Shown: positions 32,912-40,824 of the stretch, in pieces
Position numbering within the stretch: the stretch's first letter is position 1
How the letters are laid out: every line of letters starts with the position of its first letter
Assembly: GCA_002307175.1 (NCBI GenBank)
Contig: DBTS01000128.1
Coordinates: 1-49,937 of the forward strand
Length of the DNA stretch: 49,937 bases
Direction of reading: 5' to 3'
DNA from: Rhodocyclaceae bacterium UBA1310
GTDB taxonomy: Bacteria; Pseudomonadota; Gammaproteobacteria; Burkholderiales; Rhodocyclaceae
The notes under the pieces: generated by a model
The model's database searches: none
Told to the model about the DNA's origin: nothing
What the model saw: only the letters and a program-made list of their open reading frames with translations
Made by a program: the position numbers and the translations under genes

Positions 32912-33219
32912 TCTTCCATCTCGCTGATGGCGTCGAGCACACGGACTTCCGGCATGCCACGAACCTTGCCAAAAAGCAGCATGATGCTTTTTGCTACAAG
33001 TGTTGAATCCAGGTGGCGCTGATGTGCGTCACGGCTGACCCAGACTTCGATGGTATTCAGGCGGGTGGGGGCCTTCCTGTCGGCGTAGACGTCGAAGCGC
33101 AAACAGCCTTCTTCCTGGCGGTGTAATGCGGCCATATCCTGGAGTATCTGGCGAACCTCTTCAATGTGTTTGGGAAGGGCTTCGGCCAGGGTGATGACGT
33201 GAACAGGTCTGATGTTCAT
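32908..33219 (-). CDS. ABM-domain protein (antibiotic biosynthesis monooxygenase-like)
   Basis: A 103-residue cytosolic protein of the dimeric alpha/beta ABM fold. It contains VRQILQDMAALHRQEEGCLRFDVYAD and IEVWVSRDAHQRHLDS, the usual EEGCLRFDVY and EVW-xxxxA-xxxH blocks of the YgiN/LsrG-like group. Such proteins act as cofactor-free quinone monooxygenases or isomerases, or have unknown roles; no substrate is suggested here. The start at 33219 fits the family length; an upstream in-frame start at 33312 would overlap the Pat gene. It lies 31 bp after pat and overlaps tag by four bases. Confidence 0.78.
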   Translation of the reverse strand: MNIRPVHVITLAEALPKHIEEVRQILQDMAALHRQEEGCLRFDVYADRKAPTRLNTIEVWVSRDAHQRHLDSTLVAKSIMLLFGKVRGMPEVRVLDAISEMEE

Positions 33220-33250
33220 CTTGGTTTCCAATGCTACGTTGTTACGGAAA

Positions 33251-35983
33251 TCAGGTAGGGGGTGCGCTGGCCTGGATGGCCTTGCTGCTTGCCACCAGAT
33301 CCAGCTCACCAAACTTCAGTGTTTTATCGTCAGGATCACTATGCAGCTTGAAGCCGATGCGCTCCACAAACCGCAGCATGCGATCATTGTTTGCAAGGAA
33401 TTCACCTTTCATGAGAGTCAGGCCCCGTTCGGCGGCGGTCACGATGATGGCCTCCATCAGCCGTCTGCCAAGCCCGCTGTGCTGATAGGCATCCGCCACC
33501 ACGATGGCGAATTCACAGCTCTTGCCGTCAGGGTTGGCATTGAAGCGGGCCACCCCAATCTGGTTTTCCTGCTCGTTTTCTTGCGTTTCATCCGGAATCG
33601 TTGCAATGAAAGCCATTTCGCGGAAGTAGTCGATCAGTGTCAGGCGTGCCAGCATTGAGGGTGAGAGTTCGCGTACGGCACTCATGTAGCGGAAGTATTT
33701 GGTTTCTGGAGAAAGATCACGTACGAAACCCTGATTCATCTCGCCATCTTCCGGTTTGATCGGGCGGATGGTGACGGGAGTGCCATCACGCAGGTGCCAG
33801 CGTTGCACCAGGTTTGAAGGGTAGGGGTGAATGGCCATGTGCTCGTAATGCGCACCGGTGCGCGCAGTACGGCCGATCTCGATGCGGGCATCGGTGACAA
33901 GCAGATCCTCATCATCAAGGTAGAGCGGGTTGATTTCCAGAGACCTCAATGCGGGCACCTCACAGATCAGATCCGAAATCCGCAACAGTGTGTGTTCGAG
34001 CGCTGCAAAGTTCGCCGCAGGCATGCTCTCCAGTGGGCCCAGCAGGCGTTCAGCATGGGTGTCATGGAGCATGTCGCGTACGAGGAAGGCGTTCAGCGGG
34101 GGGAGTGCCACCGCCCGGTCTGGCCAGTAGTTCGGGTCCACGCTGCGCTCACCGAAGCCTATCACGGGGCCAAAGGCCGGGTCACGCCAGACCCGTAGCA
34201 TCAGTTCGCGGGCATATTCGCTGTGGTACACGGGTTCCACGCACCATCCTGCGGCAACAGATTCGGGCATGCGTACCTCGAGTTGCGAACGCAATTCCTC
34301 GAAAGCCAGGGTGAGTGCTACACCGCTTGCCAGATCATGGCGGGCCAGATGCTGCAGACGGGTGCCGGAAAGCTCGGCGTTGGGGCGCAGATTGACAGGG
34401 TAGCCGAGGTGGCTGGCGGCTTCTTCCGCCTCGGCAATGGAGTGCACCACCCGCATCCTTGTCACCGGAATATGGAAAGCGGAGAGCAGTGCCAGCGCCT
34501 CCTGCCGGCGTAGCACCGTGCGCCGCTCGTGCAGGGCATTTTCAATAAGATTGGTTACCAGCTCATGCATCGGTGCCTTTTCGTGTTCGAGCGGGCCGGG
34601 TACCTGAGCCAGTAGTTGCTGGTTGCGGTAATACGAACTGATGTGGGAAAAAACATCAACGGCGCTTTCCGGGGTTCGCAGTGAAGGGATGCGTGCCTGG
34701 CGGAAAATCTCGCGTGCCCTCTGGCAGGATTCTTCGCCCAGCCAGCAGGTCAGCACGGGTTTCGTCGAATTGGTGCACAGCGCTGCAATACGCTGGGCAA
34801 CTTCCGTGGGGTGGCTCATTGCCAGTGGAGAGAGCAGGCACAGCACGCCATCCACGTTATCGTCGCCGAGCAGGCTTTCAAGTGCCTTGGCATAGCGTTC
34901 CGGGCTGGAGTCCCCCACCAGATCCACCGGATTTTCACGCGACCAGTGCTGCGGCAGGATTCCATCCAGACGTTCGATGGTGGCAGGCGATAGATGCGCC
35001 ATGTCGATGCCCAGGTCGCCCGCGCGGTCTGCTGCCAGCACGCCGGGGCCGCCCCCATTGGTGATGATGGCCAGGCGCTTGCCGCGTGGGCGAAAGTGCA
35101 GGTACAGCCCCTTGAGATTGCTGAAGAGCTGGGTCAGTGTGCTCAGGCGTACCACACCCGAGCGGCGCAATGCGGCATCGAATACCGCATCGTCACCTGT
35201 CAAGGCTCCCGAATGTGCCTGCGCTGCGCGCGAGCCGCTCGGATGGCGCCCAACCTTGAGCACCATCACCGGTTTGACGCGGGCTGCTGCGCGCAGGGCC
35301 GAGAGGAAACGGCGCGCATCGCGGATGCCTTCGATGTGGACCAGAATGGCTTCGGTGCGAAAGTCCCAGACCATGTAATCCAGGATTTCGCCGAAATCGA
35401 GATCCGCCGTGACACCAAGCGAGACCACGTTTGAAAACCCCACCTGGTTCGGGCGGGCGTAGTCGAGTACGGCGGCACAGAGCGCTCCGGACTGGGAGAC
35501 AAATCCGATTGACCCGGGGGAGGCGCCACCGAGTCCAAAAGTGGCATCCATCCCAATCAGCGGGCGGGCCACGCCCAGGCTATTGGGGCCGAGAAGGCGC
35601 ATGTCATAGCGGCGTGCGTGTTCGAGGGCTTTGCGCTCAAATTCAGCCCCTTCTGCACCGCTTTCGGAGAATCCGGCAGACAGTATTGCCGCAAATTTTA
35701 CCCCAGCTTTGCCGCATTCCTCGATCAATCCGGGCACGGAGTGTGCCGGCGTGGCAATCACTGCAAGATCGATGTTTTCCGGGATATCCCCGATACGTGC
35801 ATGACAGGGCACGCCGAAGATAGCTTGATATTTGGGGTTGATGGCATACAGCCTGCCCTTGAAGCGGGCTGCCAGCATATTGCTGACAAGGATTGCGCCC
35901 AGCGCATTCTCCCGCTCTGTAGCGCCGATGATGGCAACGCTGCGTGGCTCAAAGAGAGGGGAGAGATAGTGTTTTTCGTCCAA
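33251..35983 (-). CDS. Pat-type protein lysine acetyltransferase (NDP-forming acyl-CoA ligase-like + GNAT)
   Basis: A 910-residue cytosolic enzyme with the domain order of Salmonella Pat/E. coli PatZ. It has a CoA-binding domain (SVAIIGATERENALGAILV), a succinyl-CoA ligase-like domain (RLLGPNSLGVARPL; IGFVSQSGALCAAVLDYA), an ATP-grasp-like part (about 470-690) and a C-terminal GNAT domain (about 735-890). The GNAT domain has the acetyl-CoA loop QHSGLGRRLMEAI and the likely catalytic Glu in CEFAIVVADA. It acetylates lysines, classically inactivating Acs, and acs lies immediately divergent. Unlike enteric PatZ, it keeps a His at residue 257 (AQAHSGALTG) at the place of the phospho-His of ADP-forming acetyl-CoA synthetases. 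Confidence 0.9.
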   Translation of the reverse strand: MDEKHYLSPLFEPRSVAIIGATERENALGAILVSNMLAARFKGRLYAINPKYQAIFGVPCHARIGDIPENIDLAVIATPAHSVPGLIEECGKAGVKFAAILSAGFSESGAEGAEFERKALEHARRYDMRLLGPNSLGVARPLIGMDATFGLGGASPGSIGFVSQSGALCAAVLDYARPNQVGFSNVVSLGVTADLDFGEILDYMVWDFRTEAILVHIEGIRDARRFLSALRAAARVKPVMVLKVGRHPSGSRAAQAHSGALTGDDAVFDAALRRSGVVRLSTLTQLFSNLKGLYLHFRPRGKRLAIITNGGGPGVLAADRAGDLGIDMAHLSPATIERLDGILPQHWSRENPVDLVGDSSPERYAKALESLLGDDNVDGVLCLLSPLAMSHPTEVAQRIAALCTNSTKPVLTCWLGEESCQRAREIFRQARIPSLRTPESAVDVFSHISSYYRNQQLLAQVPGPLEHEKAPMHELVTNLIENALHERRTVLRRQEALALLSAFHIPVTRMRVVHSIAEAEEAASHLGYPVNLRPNAELSGTRLQHLARHDLASGVALTLAFEELRSQLEVRMPESVAAGWCVEPVYHSEYARELMLRVWRDPAFGPVIGFGERSVDPNYWPDRAVALPPLNAFLVRDMLHDTHAERLLGPLESMPAANFAALEHTLLRISDLICEVPALRSLEINPLYLDDEDLLVTDARIEIGRTARTGAHYEHMAIHPYPSNLVQRWHLRDGTPVTIRPIKPEDGEMNQGFVRDLSPETKYFRYMSAVRELSPSMLARLTLIDYFREMAFIATIPDETQENEQENQIGVARFNANPDGKSCEFAIVVADAYQHSGLGRRLMEAIIVTAAERGLTLMKGEFLANNDRMLRFVERIGFKLHSDPDDKTLKFGELDLVASSKAIQASAPPT

Positions 35984-36330
35984 GCTGCCCCCCGGCTGAA
36001 TGCCAGTGAATGCTGTTTGCGAACTGGGTTACTCCGAATCCTGCCGTGAGTATGCCGCATCCTGCCTGGGCAATGCGCATACCCGTGCGGGTGGCGGCGT
36101 GATCGGGCGGGCGGGTAATCGGGCGGGTAATCTGTGGGCCAGCAGACAATGGTGCCAGAGAGACAGTTTTGTGGTTTTTTCGGGCGGAAAGCCCGTTTTT
36201 TTGTTGCATTTTGTGAAAATAGGCCGGCCTGCTATTGGCATGCACCTTTGGACATCAGGGGTTTTGACAATAATCAAATATCTTGACAGTGGATTAGCAT
36301 CACAAGATCCACCAAAGGAGACTCACAGAG
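35984..36330. promoter_or_regulatory. Divergent pat/acs control region
   Basis: A 347-bp gap with no convincing protein gene. It holds a perfect 12-bp tandem repeat GGGCGGGTAATC (36109-36120 and 36121-36132), an inverted repeat ACCCG-TG-CGGGT (36081-36092), and a plus-strand terminator at 36181-36202. Next comes an AT-rich stretch before acs with two TTGACA hexamers (36264-36269 and 36283-36288), neither followed by a good -10 at the right distance. No CRP-type palindrome was found. Confidence 0.5.
36181..36202 (+). terminator. Plus-strand intrinsic terminator upstream of acs
   Basis: CGGGC GGAAA GCCCG is followed by seven T (36196-36202). In this orientation it ends a transcript running towards acs but starting upstream of it. 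Read on the minus strand the hairpin is followed by A residues, so it does not serve pat. This implies a short RNA or an attenuated acs leader beginning somewhere in 35984-36180. Confidence 0.65.
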
Positions 36331-38313
36331 ATGAATACAATAAATTCAGTGATGCAGGAGACACGTGTATTCCTGCCGTCCGATGAGACTGTTGCACGGG
36401 CGACGATTTCCGGCAAGGCAGCCTATGAGGCTTTGTGCCAGGAGGCTGAAGCAGATTACGCTGGTTACTGGGCACGTCTGGCGCGCGAGCATGTCAGCTG
36501 GAAAACCCCTTTCACCCAATCGCTTGATGAAAGCGAGGCCCCGTTTTATCACTGGTTTGCCGATGGCACACTGAATGTGTCGTACAACTGCCTGGATCGC
36601 AACCTGGAAAACGGCAATGCCGAAAAAGTGGCGATCATCTTCGAGGCGGACGACGGCAAGGCTACCAAAATCACCTATCGTGAGCTGCATGCCCTGGTGT
36701 GCAAATTGGCCAATGGGCTGAAGGCGCGCGGCATCAAGAAGGGTGACCGCGTGGTGATCTACATGCCGATGTCGATCGAAGGTGTGGCGGCAATGTTGGC
36801 CTGTGCGCGGATTGGGGCCACCCACTCGGTGGTGTTCGGTGGATTTTCCGCAAAGAGTCTGCAGGAACGCATTGCGGACGCCGGCGCTATTGCCGTGATC
36901 ACCGCCGATGAGCAATGCCGTGGCGGCAAGAGCCTGGGGCTCAAGAGTGTGGTGGATGAAGCCCTGGCAATGGGGGGGTGCGACAGTATCCATACGACGA
37001 TCGTGTACCGTCGTACCGGTGCCAAGATTCCAATGGATTCCGGGCGCGACATCTATCTCGATGAGCTGATCAAGGACCAGCCCGCCGTGTGCGAGCCTGA
37101 GTGGGTGGGGGCAGAGCATCCCCTGTTCCTGTTGTATACGTCCGGTTCGACAGGCAAGCCAAAAGGGGTGCAGCACTCCACGGGAGGCTATCTGTTGCAT
37201 GCCATCCTGACGATGAAATGGACTTTCGACATCAAGCCCGATGATATTTACTGGTGTACGGCAGATATTGGCTGGGTTACGGGGCATACCTATATCACGT
37301 ACGGGCCACTCGCCTGTGGGGCCACTGAAATCGTCTTTGAAGGAGTTCCGACCTACCCTGATGCTGGGCGTTTCTGGCAGGTGATCCAGACGCACAAGGT
37401 GAGCATTTTTTATACGGCGCCAACTGCCATCCGGGCATTGATAAAGGCCTCCGAAGTCGACCCCAAGGTACATCCGCGCAACTACAAGCTCGAATCCCTG
37501 CGCTTGCTCGGGTCGGTCGGTGAGCCGATCAATCCAGAAGCCTGGATGTGGTATTACGAAACAATCGGCGGCGGGCGTTGCCCGATTGCGGATACTTTCT
37601 GGCAAACCGAAACGGGCGGCCACATGATTACCCCTTTGCCCGGTGTCACGCCACTGGTGCCAGGCTCTTGCACACTGCCATTCCCCGGCATCCAGGCCGC
37701 AGTGGTGGATGAAACGGGGCATGATGTGGAGTGGGGTAAAGGCGGTTTCCTCGTAGTGAAGAAACCCTGGCCTTCGATGATCCGGACCATTTATGGCGAC
37801 CCGGAGCGTTTCAAGAAGAGCTATTACCCCGATGATCTGGGTGGCCGCCTGTACCTCGCCGGGGATGGTGCCATGCGCGATGCGAAGACCGGCAACTTCA
37901 CGATCATGGGCCGTATCGATGATGTGCTGAACGTCTCCGGGCACCGCATGGGTACCATGGAAATCGAATCCGCGCTGGTGGCCAACCCTCTGGTGGCCGA
38001 GGCGGCCGTGGTGGGGCGCCCCGATGATATGACCGGTGAAGCGATCTGTGCCTTTGTTGTGCTCAAGCAGGAACGCCCAACGGGAGATGCCGCCAAAGCT
38101 ATGGTCAAGCAGCTGCAGGATTGGGTGGCCAAGGAAATCGGACCGATCGCCAAACCCAAGGATATCCGCTTTGGCGACAATCTGCCGAAGACGCGTTCAG
38201 GCAAGATCATGCGGCGTTTGTTGCGTGCGCTGGCCAAAGGTGAGGAAATCACCCAGGACGTGTCCACCCTGGAAAACCCGGCTATTCTTGATCAGTTGCG
38301 CCAATCCATGTAA
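36331..38313 (+). CDS. acs: Acetyl-CoA synthetase (AMP-forming)
   Basis: A 660-residue cytosolic ligase that converts acetate, ATP and CoA to acetyl-CoA through acetyl-AMP. It has the AMP-binding loop LLYTSGSTGKPKGVQHSTGG, the acetate pocket region YWCTADIGWVTGHTYITYGPL, DTFWQTETGGHMITPLPG, the hinge YLAGDGAMRD with GRIDDVLNVSGHRMGTMEIE, and the C-terminal PKTRSGKIMRR. The Lys of that motif (about residue 625) is the known acetylation target of Pat in Salmonella (Lys609 there). AGGAG lies 12 bases before the ATG at 36331. It diverges from a Pat-type acetyltransferase gene and ends in a strong terminator. No actP or deacetylase gene is nearby. Confidence 0.97.
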   Translation: MNTINSVMQETRVFLPSDETVARATISGKAAYEALCQEAEADYAGYWARLAREHVSWKTPFTQSLDESEAPFYHWFADGTLNVSYNCLDRNLENGNAEKVAIIFEADDGKATKITYRELHALVCKLANGLKARGIKKGDRVVIYMPMSIEGVAAMLACARIGATHSVVFGGFSAKSLQERIADAGAIAVITADEQCRGGKSLGLKSVVDEALAMGGCDSIHTTIVYRRTGAKIPMDSGRDIYLDELIKDQPAVCEPEWVGAEHPLFLLYTSGSTGKPKGVQHSTGGYLLHAILTMKWTFDIKPDDIYWCTADIGWVTGHTYITYGPLACGATEIVFEGVPTYPDAGRFWQVIQTHKVSIFYTAPTAIRALIKASEVDPKVHPRNYKLESLRLLGSVGEPINPEAWMWYYETIGGGRCPIADTFWQTETGGHMITPLPGVTPLVPGSCTLPFPGIQAAVVDETGHDVEWGKGGFLVVKKPWPSMIRTIYGDPERFKKSYYPDDLGGRLYLAGDGAMRDAKTGNFTIMGRIDDVLNVSGHRMGTMEIESALVANPLVAEAAVVGRPDDMTGEAICAFVVLKQERPTGDAAKAMVKQLQDWVAKEIGPIAKPKDIRFGDNLPKTRSGKIMRRLLRALAKGEEITQDVSTLENPAILDQLRQSM

Positions 38314-38339
38314 TTCTCCGGTCAGGATGAGAGTGAGCT

Positions 38340-38368
38340 GGCGGCATGCATTGCATGTCGCCTTTTTT
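38340..38368 (+). terminator. Intrinsic terminator of acs
   Basis: GGCGGCATGC (38340-38349) pairs with GCATGTCGCC (38353-38362), a 10-bp stem with one G-T pair and a 3-base loop, followed by six T. It lies 26 bases after the acs stop, before the convergent chemoreceptor gene. Confidence 0.85.
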
Positions 38369-38391
38369 ACGCCGGGCGTTGCGCTGAATTC

Positions 38392-40422
38392 TTACTTGCG
38401 TGTATGGAATCCGGCAATCGACTGCATCAGATCCTGAGCGTAGCCATTCAGGTCTGAAGCGGTATGCGCCGTCTTGCCAATTTCGCGCGAGACATGTTCA
38501 GACATCCGCGCGATGGATTCCACGTCTCTCGCCACGCTGGCGTTGGCGATTCCATGCTCATGCAGGGCATCGTTGATGGCGGCGATGTGTGAAAGTACCT
38601 GATTGGCGCTTCCGCAGACGTTCTGCATCCTCGTGCCGGATTGCTGGGTCAGCTCCTGGCCTGCGTGGATGTGGCGCACCCCGTTTTCCATGGCGACAAC
38701 TGCAGCGCCCGTATCTGTGCGGATGGCATCCACAGTGTGCACGATCTGGGCGGAGGCCAGTGCGGTTCTCTCAGCAAGTTTGCGCACCTCGTCCGCGACG
38801 ACTGCAAAGCCACGCCCCTGTTCTCCGGCACGTGCGGCCTCGATAGCTGCGTTGAGCGCGAGCAGATTGGTCTGATCGGCAATCTCCTTGATGCTCGAAA
38901 TCATCTGGGCAATTTCGCTGGAGCGCTCTTCAAGCTGGCGGATGGAGATGGCTGCAGCGTCGATCACCGAGGTCATTTCATCCATGCCACTGATGACCTT
39001 GATCACCATCTGGCCGCCTTCTTCAGCATGATGGCGTGACTCCGAAGAGGCCTTCTCTGTATCATCCGAGTGCTGTGTGATGGCCTGCAGGCTTGCTGCG
39101 ATTTCCTCGATGGCACTCGCCATAGCCGTGGCTGTCTTGCTCTGCGCAAGCGCGTCGTGGCTGACTGCCTGGGCAGCCGTCTGCAGATCGCCGGAAGCGA
39201 GGTTGAGCTTGTGGACGTTGTTGACAACGATCTTCAGCATGGCCTCTATTTTTTCGCACATGACATTGAAGTCTTTGGCGACGACGCCCAGATCGTCCGT
39301 TGCATCCAAAGGGATTCGGTGCGTGAAATCTCCCTGGCTCAGCGCAGTGGTTCCGGCACATAGTGCATCCAGCCCCTTGCGCAGGCTGGCATAGAGTGCC
39401 AGCAGACCGATCAGGATGGTGAGACAGCCCAGTGTGCTGCCCAGAAAGATGGAGATCATCAGTGTGTGGGCATGGGCTGCGCGAGCGTCGAGCCGGGATT
39501 TGAGATCCGGCAGATAGGTCTGGCTTGTCTCCGTGACCAGCAGGCTGATCGTATCCGTGACACTCTTCCACCACACTGCGGGCTCAATGCCGAATTTTCC
39601 ACTCGCGATTTCATCGAGTGAAAGCTTGCGGGCAGCCTCTACCTGTTCATCCATCTTGCCTGCGAATTCCTTGAATTTTCCGCGTGTTTCGGGGATGTTC
39701 TGTGTGGCAAAATCGAGTGAAGATCGCATCTCCTGCCAGGTCAGATCCAGTTCCCCGCAAAGCCCGGCGATAGCCATTTTCTGTGTATCGCTGATCTGGC
39801 GGGAGGCCAGAATGCCATTGCCCGTTCCCCGCAGTTTACCCAGGCGTTCCGTGACCTGAGGCATCTGCACCGTGATCGCCATGATGATGTAATAGGTGGA
39901 AGAGCTGGGGTCAAGTGCCAGCCCCGAAGTGTCGTTGAGTTTGAGGATCAGCGCCATCAGGTCATTGATGGTCTTCGTATGGGCGGCAAAATTCTGACCT
40001 GGTGTGAGTGTAAGGCCATTGTCATGAATGGCTTTCCACTCGGTCAGAATGGATTTTGCGTCGTCATTGAGCGCCCATCCCTGCGGGGTTGCCTGAATGG
40101 CTTGTTCGAAAGCAAGTGAAGCCTCCTGTACTTCAGGAGTCTTCTTTTCCAGGCTTGCTTTCATCTCCTGATTTCCACCCAGGGCTCCCGCAGACATACC
40201 GCGATGCTGCTGAAGCTGGAGAAGGAATTTCAGGGTTGGGTCAAATGCCTTAAGGCCAAGCTGCTCGTCTCTGGCAACATGCCAGTCCTCCAATTCGCTG
40301 GTGCCAGAAAGAACCACCAGAACCCCCATTATGAGAAGAGTGATACTGCCCATAATGGCGAATTTCAGATTCCACGAAATGTGGTCCAGCAGGCGGGTGA
40401 TTGGCGCTAATAACATTTTCAT
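38392..40422 (-). CDS. Methyl-accepting chemotaxis protein with NIT-like sensor region
   Basis: A transmembrane chemoreceptor of about 676 residues. Order: TM1 (about 17-40, FAIMGSITLLIMGVLVVLSG), a periplasmic region of some 280 residues, TM2 (about 325-350), HAMP (QGDFTHRIPLDATDDLG) and a cytoplasmic signalling hairpin with tip sequence EIADQTNLLALNAAIEAARA. The periplasmic part starts LLQLQQHRGMSAGALGG, resembling the start of nitrate/nitrite-sensing (NIT) domains, but the match is loose. No CheR-binding pentapeptide is visible at the C-terminus (SIAGFHTRK). The start is uncertain: in-frame ATGs at 40566, 40443, 40422 and 40416 are possible and none has a clear ribosome site. Confidence 0.88.
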   Translation of the reverse strand: MKMLLAPITRLLDHISWNLKFAIMGSITLLIMGVLVVLSGTSELEDWHVARDEQLGLKAFDPTLKFLLQLQQHRGMSAGALGGNQEMKASLEKKTPEVQEASLAFEQAIQATPQGWALNDDAKSILTEWKAIHDNGLTLTPGQNFAAHTKTINDLMALILKLNDTSGLALDPSSSTYYIIMAITVQMPQVTERLGKLRGTGNGILASRQISDTQKMAIAGLCGELDLTWQEMRSSLDFATQNIPETRGKFKEFAGKMDEQVEAARKLSLDEIASGKFGIEPAVWWKSVTDTISLLVTETSQTYLPDLKSRLDARAAHAHTLMISIFLGSTLGCLTILIGLLALYASLRKGLDALCAGTTALSQGDFTHRIPLDATDDLGVVAKDFNVMCEKIEAMLKIVVNNVHKLNLASGDLQTAAQAVSHDALAQSKTATAMASAIEEIAASLQAITQHSDDTEKASSESRHHAEEGGQMVIKVISGMDEMTSVIDAAAISIRQLEERSSEIAQMISSIKEIADQTNLLALNAAIEAARAGEQGRGFAVVADEVRKLAERTALASAQIVHTVDAIRTDTGAAVVAMENGVRHIHAGQELTQQSGTRMQNVCGSANQVLSHIAAINDALHEHGIANASVARDVESIARMSEHVSREIGKTAHTASDLNGYAQDLMQSIAGFHTRK

Positions 40423-40596
40423 GATTGGCAGTCCGTGGCTCATCGCTGATCTGATTAGTACGGCAATGTTTGGCAGGGGCATACTGATCTGAAGGGCAGT
40501 GCCGGTGGGCTGCATATAAAACGGTTTGATGAAACGCAGGTTAAAAAACAGGCTTGACCTTGCCAATGCCTTGCGCGCATCATAAGGGTATGCAAA

Positions 40597-40779
40597 TCGC
40601 CCTCACTATTGCGCTTCGACGCCAACTGCGAACCAGCCGAATCCGGCTGAGCGTGGCGCGTACGTGCGGGCAGACTGTGCAGCGCGATCAGGAGAGAATT
40701 GCTTGAACTGATCGATACTGACTGACACAGAACTGTTTTGATGACGGGCCACGGCTTTCCACCGTGGCCCGTTTTTTTT
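40597..40779 (+). ncRNA. Candidate structured RNA ending in a strong terminator upstream of argD
   Basis: A non-coding plus-strand stretch with several stems: CAGCCG/CGGCTG (40634-40639 and 40644-40649, loop AATC), an enclosing CGCCA/TGGCG pairing (about 40620-40624 and 40653-40657), CGATCA/TGATCG (40685-40690 and 40709-40714), then the terminator at 40744-40779. It fits no RNA family I can name. It may be a small RNA, or a riboswitch-like leader controlling argD, whose ATG is 46 bases past the terminator. The 5' end is a guess, as I found no convincing promoter. Confidence 0.4.
40744..40779 (+). terminator. Strong intrinsic terminator upstream of argD
   Basis: ACGGGCCACGG (40744-40754) and CCGTGGCCCGT (40762-40772) form a perfect 11-bp stem with a 7-base loop, running into eight T (40772-40779). 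It stands before, not after, the plus-strand argD gene, while the gene to its left is on the minus strand, so it must end an unannotated plus-strand RNA. Confidence 0.9.
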
Positions 40780-40824
40780 CGTCCGTTGTTTCGTTTATTG
40801 TGCTTTCAAGCAAGGAGAAGATTC

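Noticed and set aside
36238..36260. Possible sigma-54 promoter upstream of acs (TGGCATGCACCTTTGG)
   Set aside because: The -12 element lacks the required GC.
36346..37944. 532-codon open frame opposite acs
   Set aside because: Antisense shadow of acs; no domain signature and composition typical of a mirrored frame.
40560..40575. Possible sigma-54 promoter before the argD leader RNA
   Set aside because: TTGCCAATGCCTTGC has the -12 TTGC but not the required GG of the -24 element.
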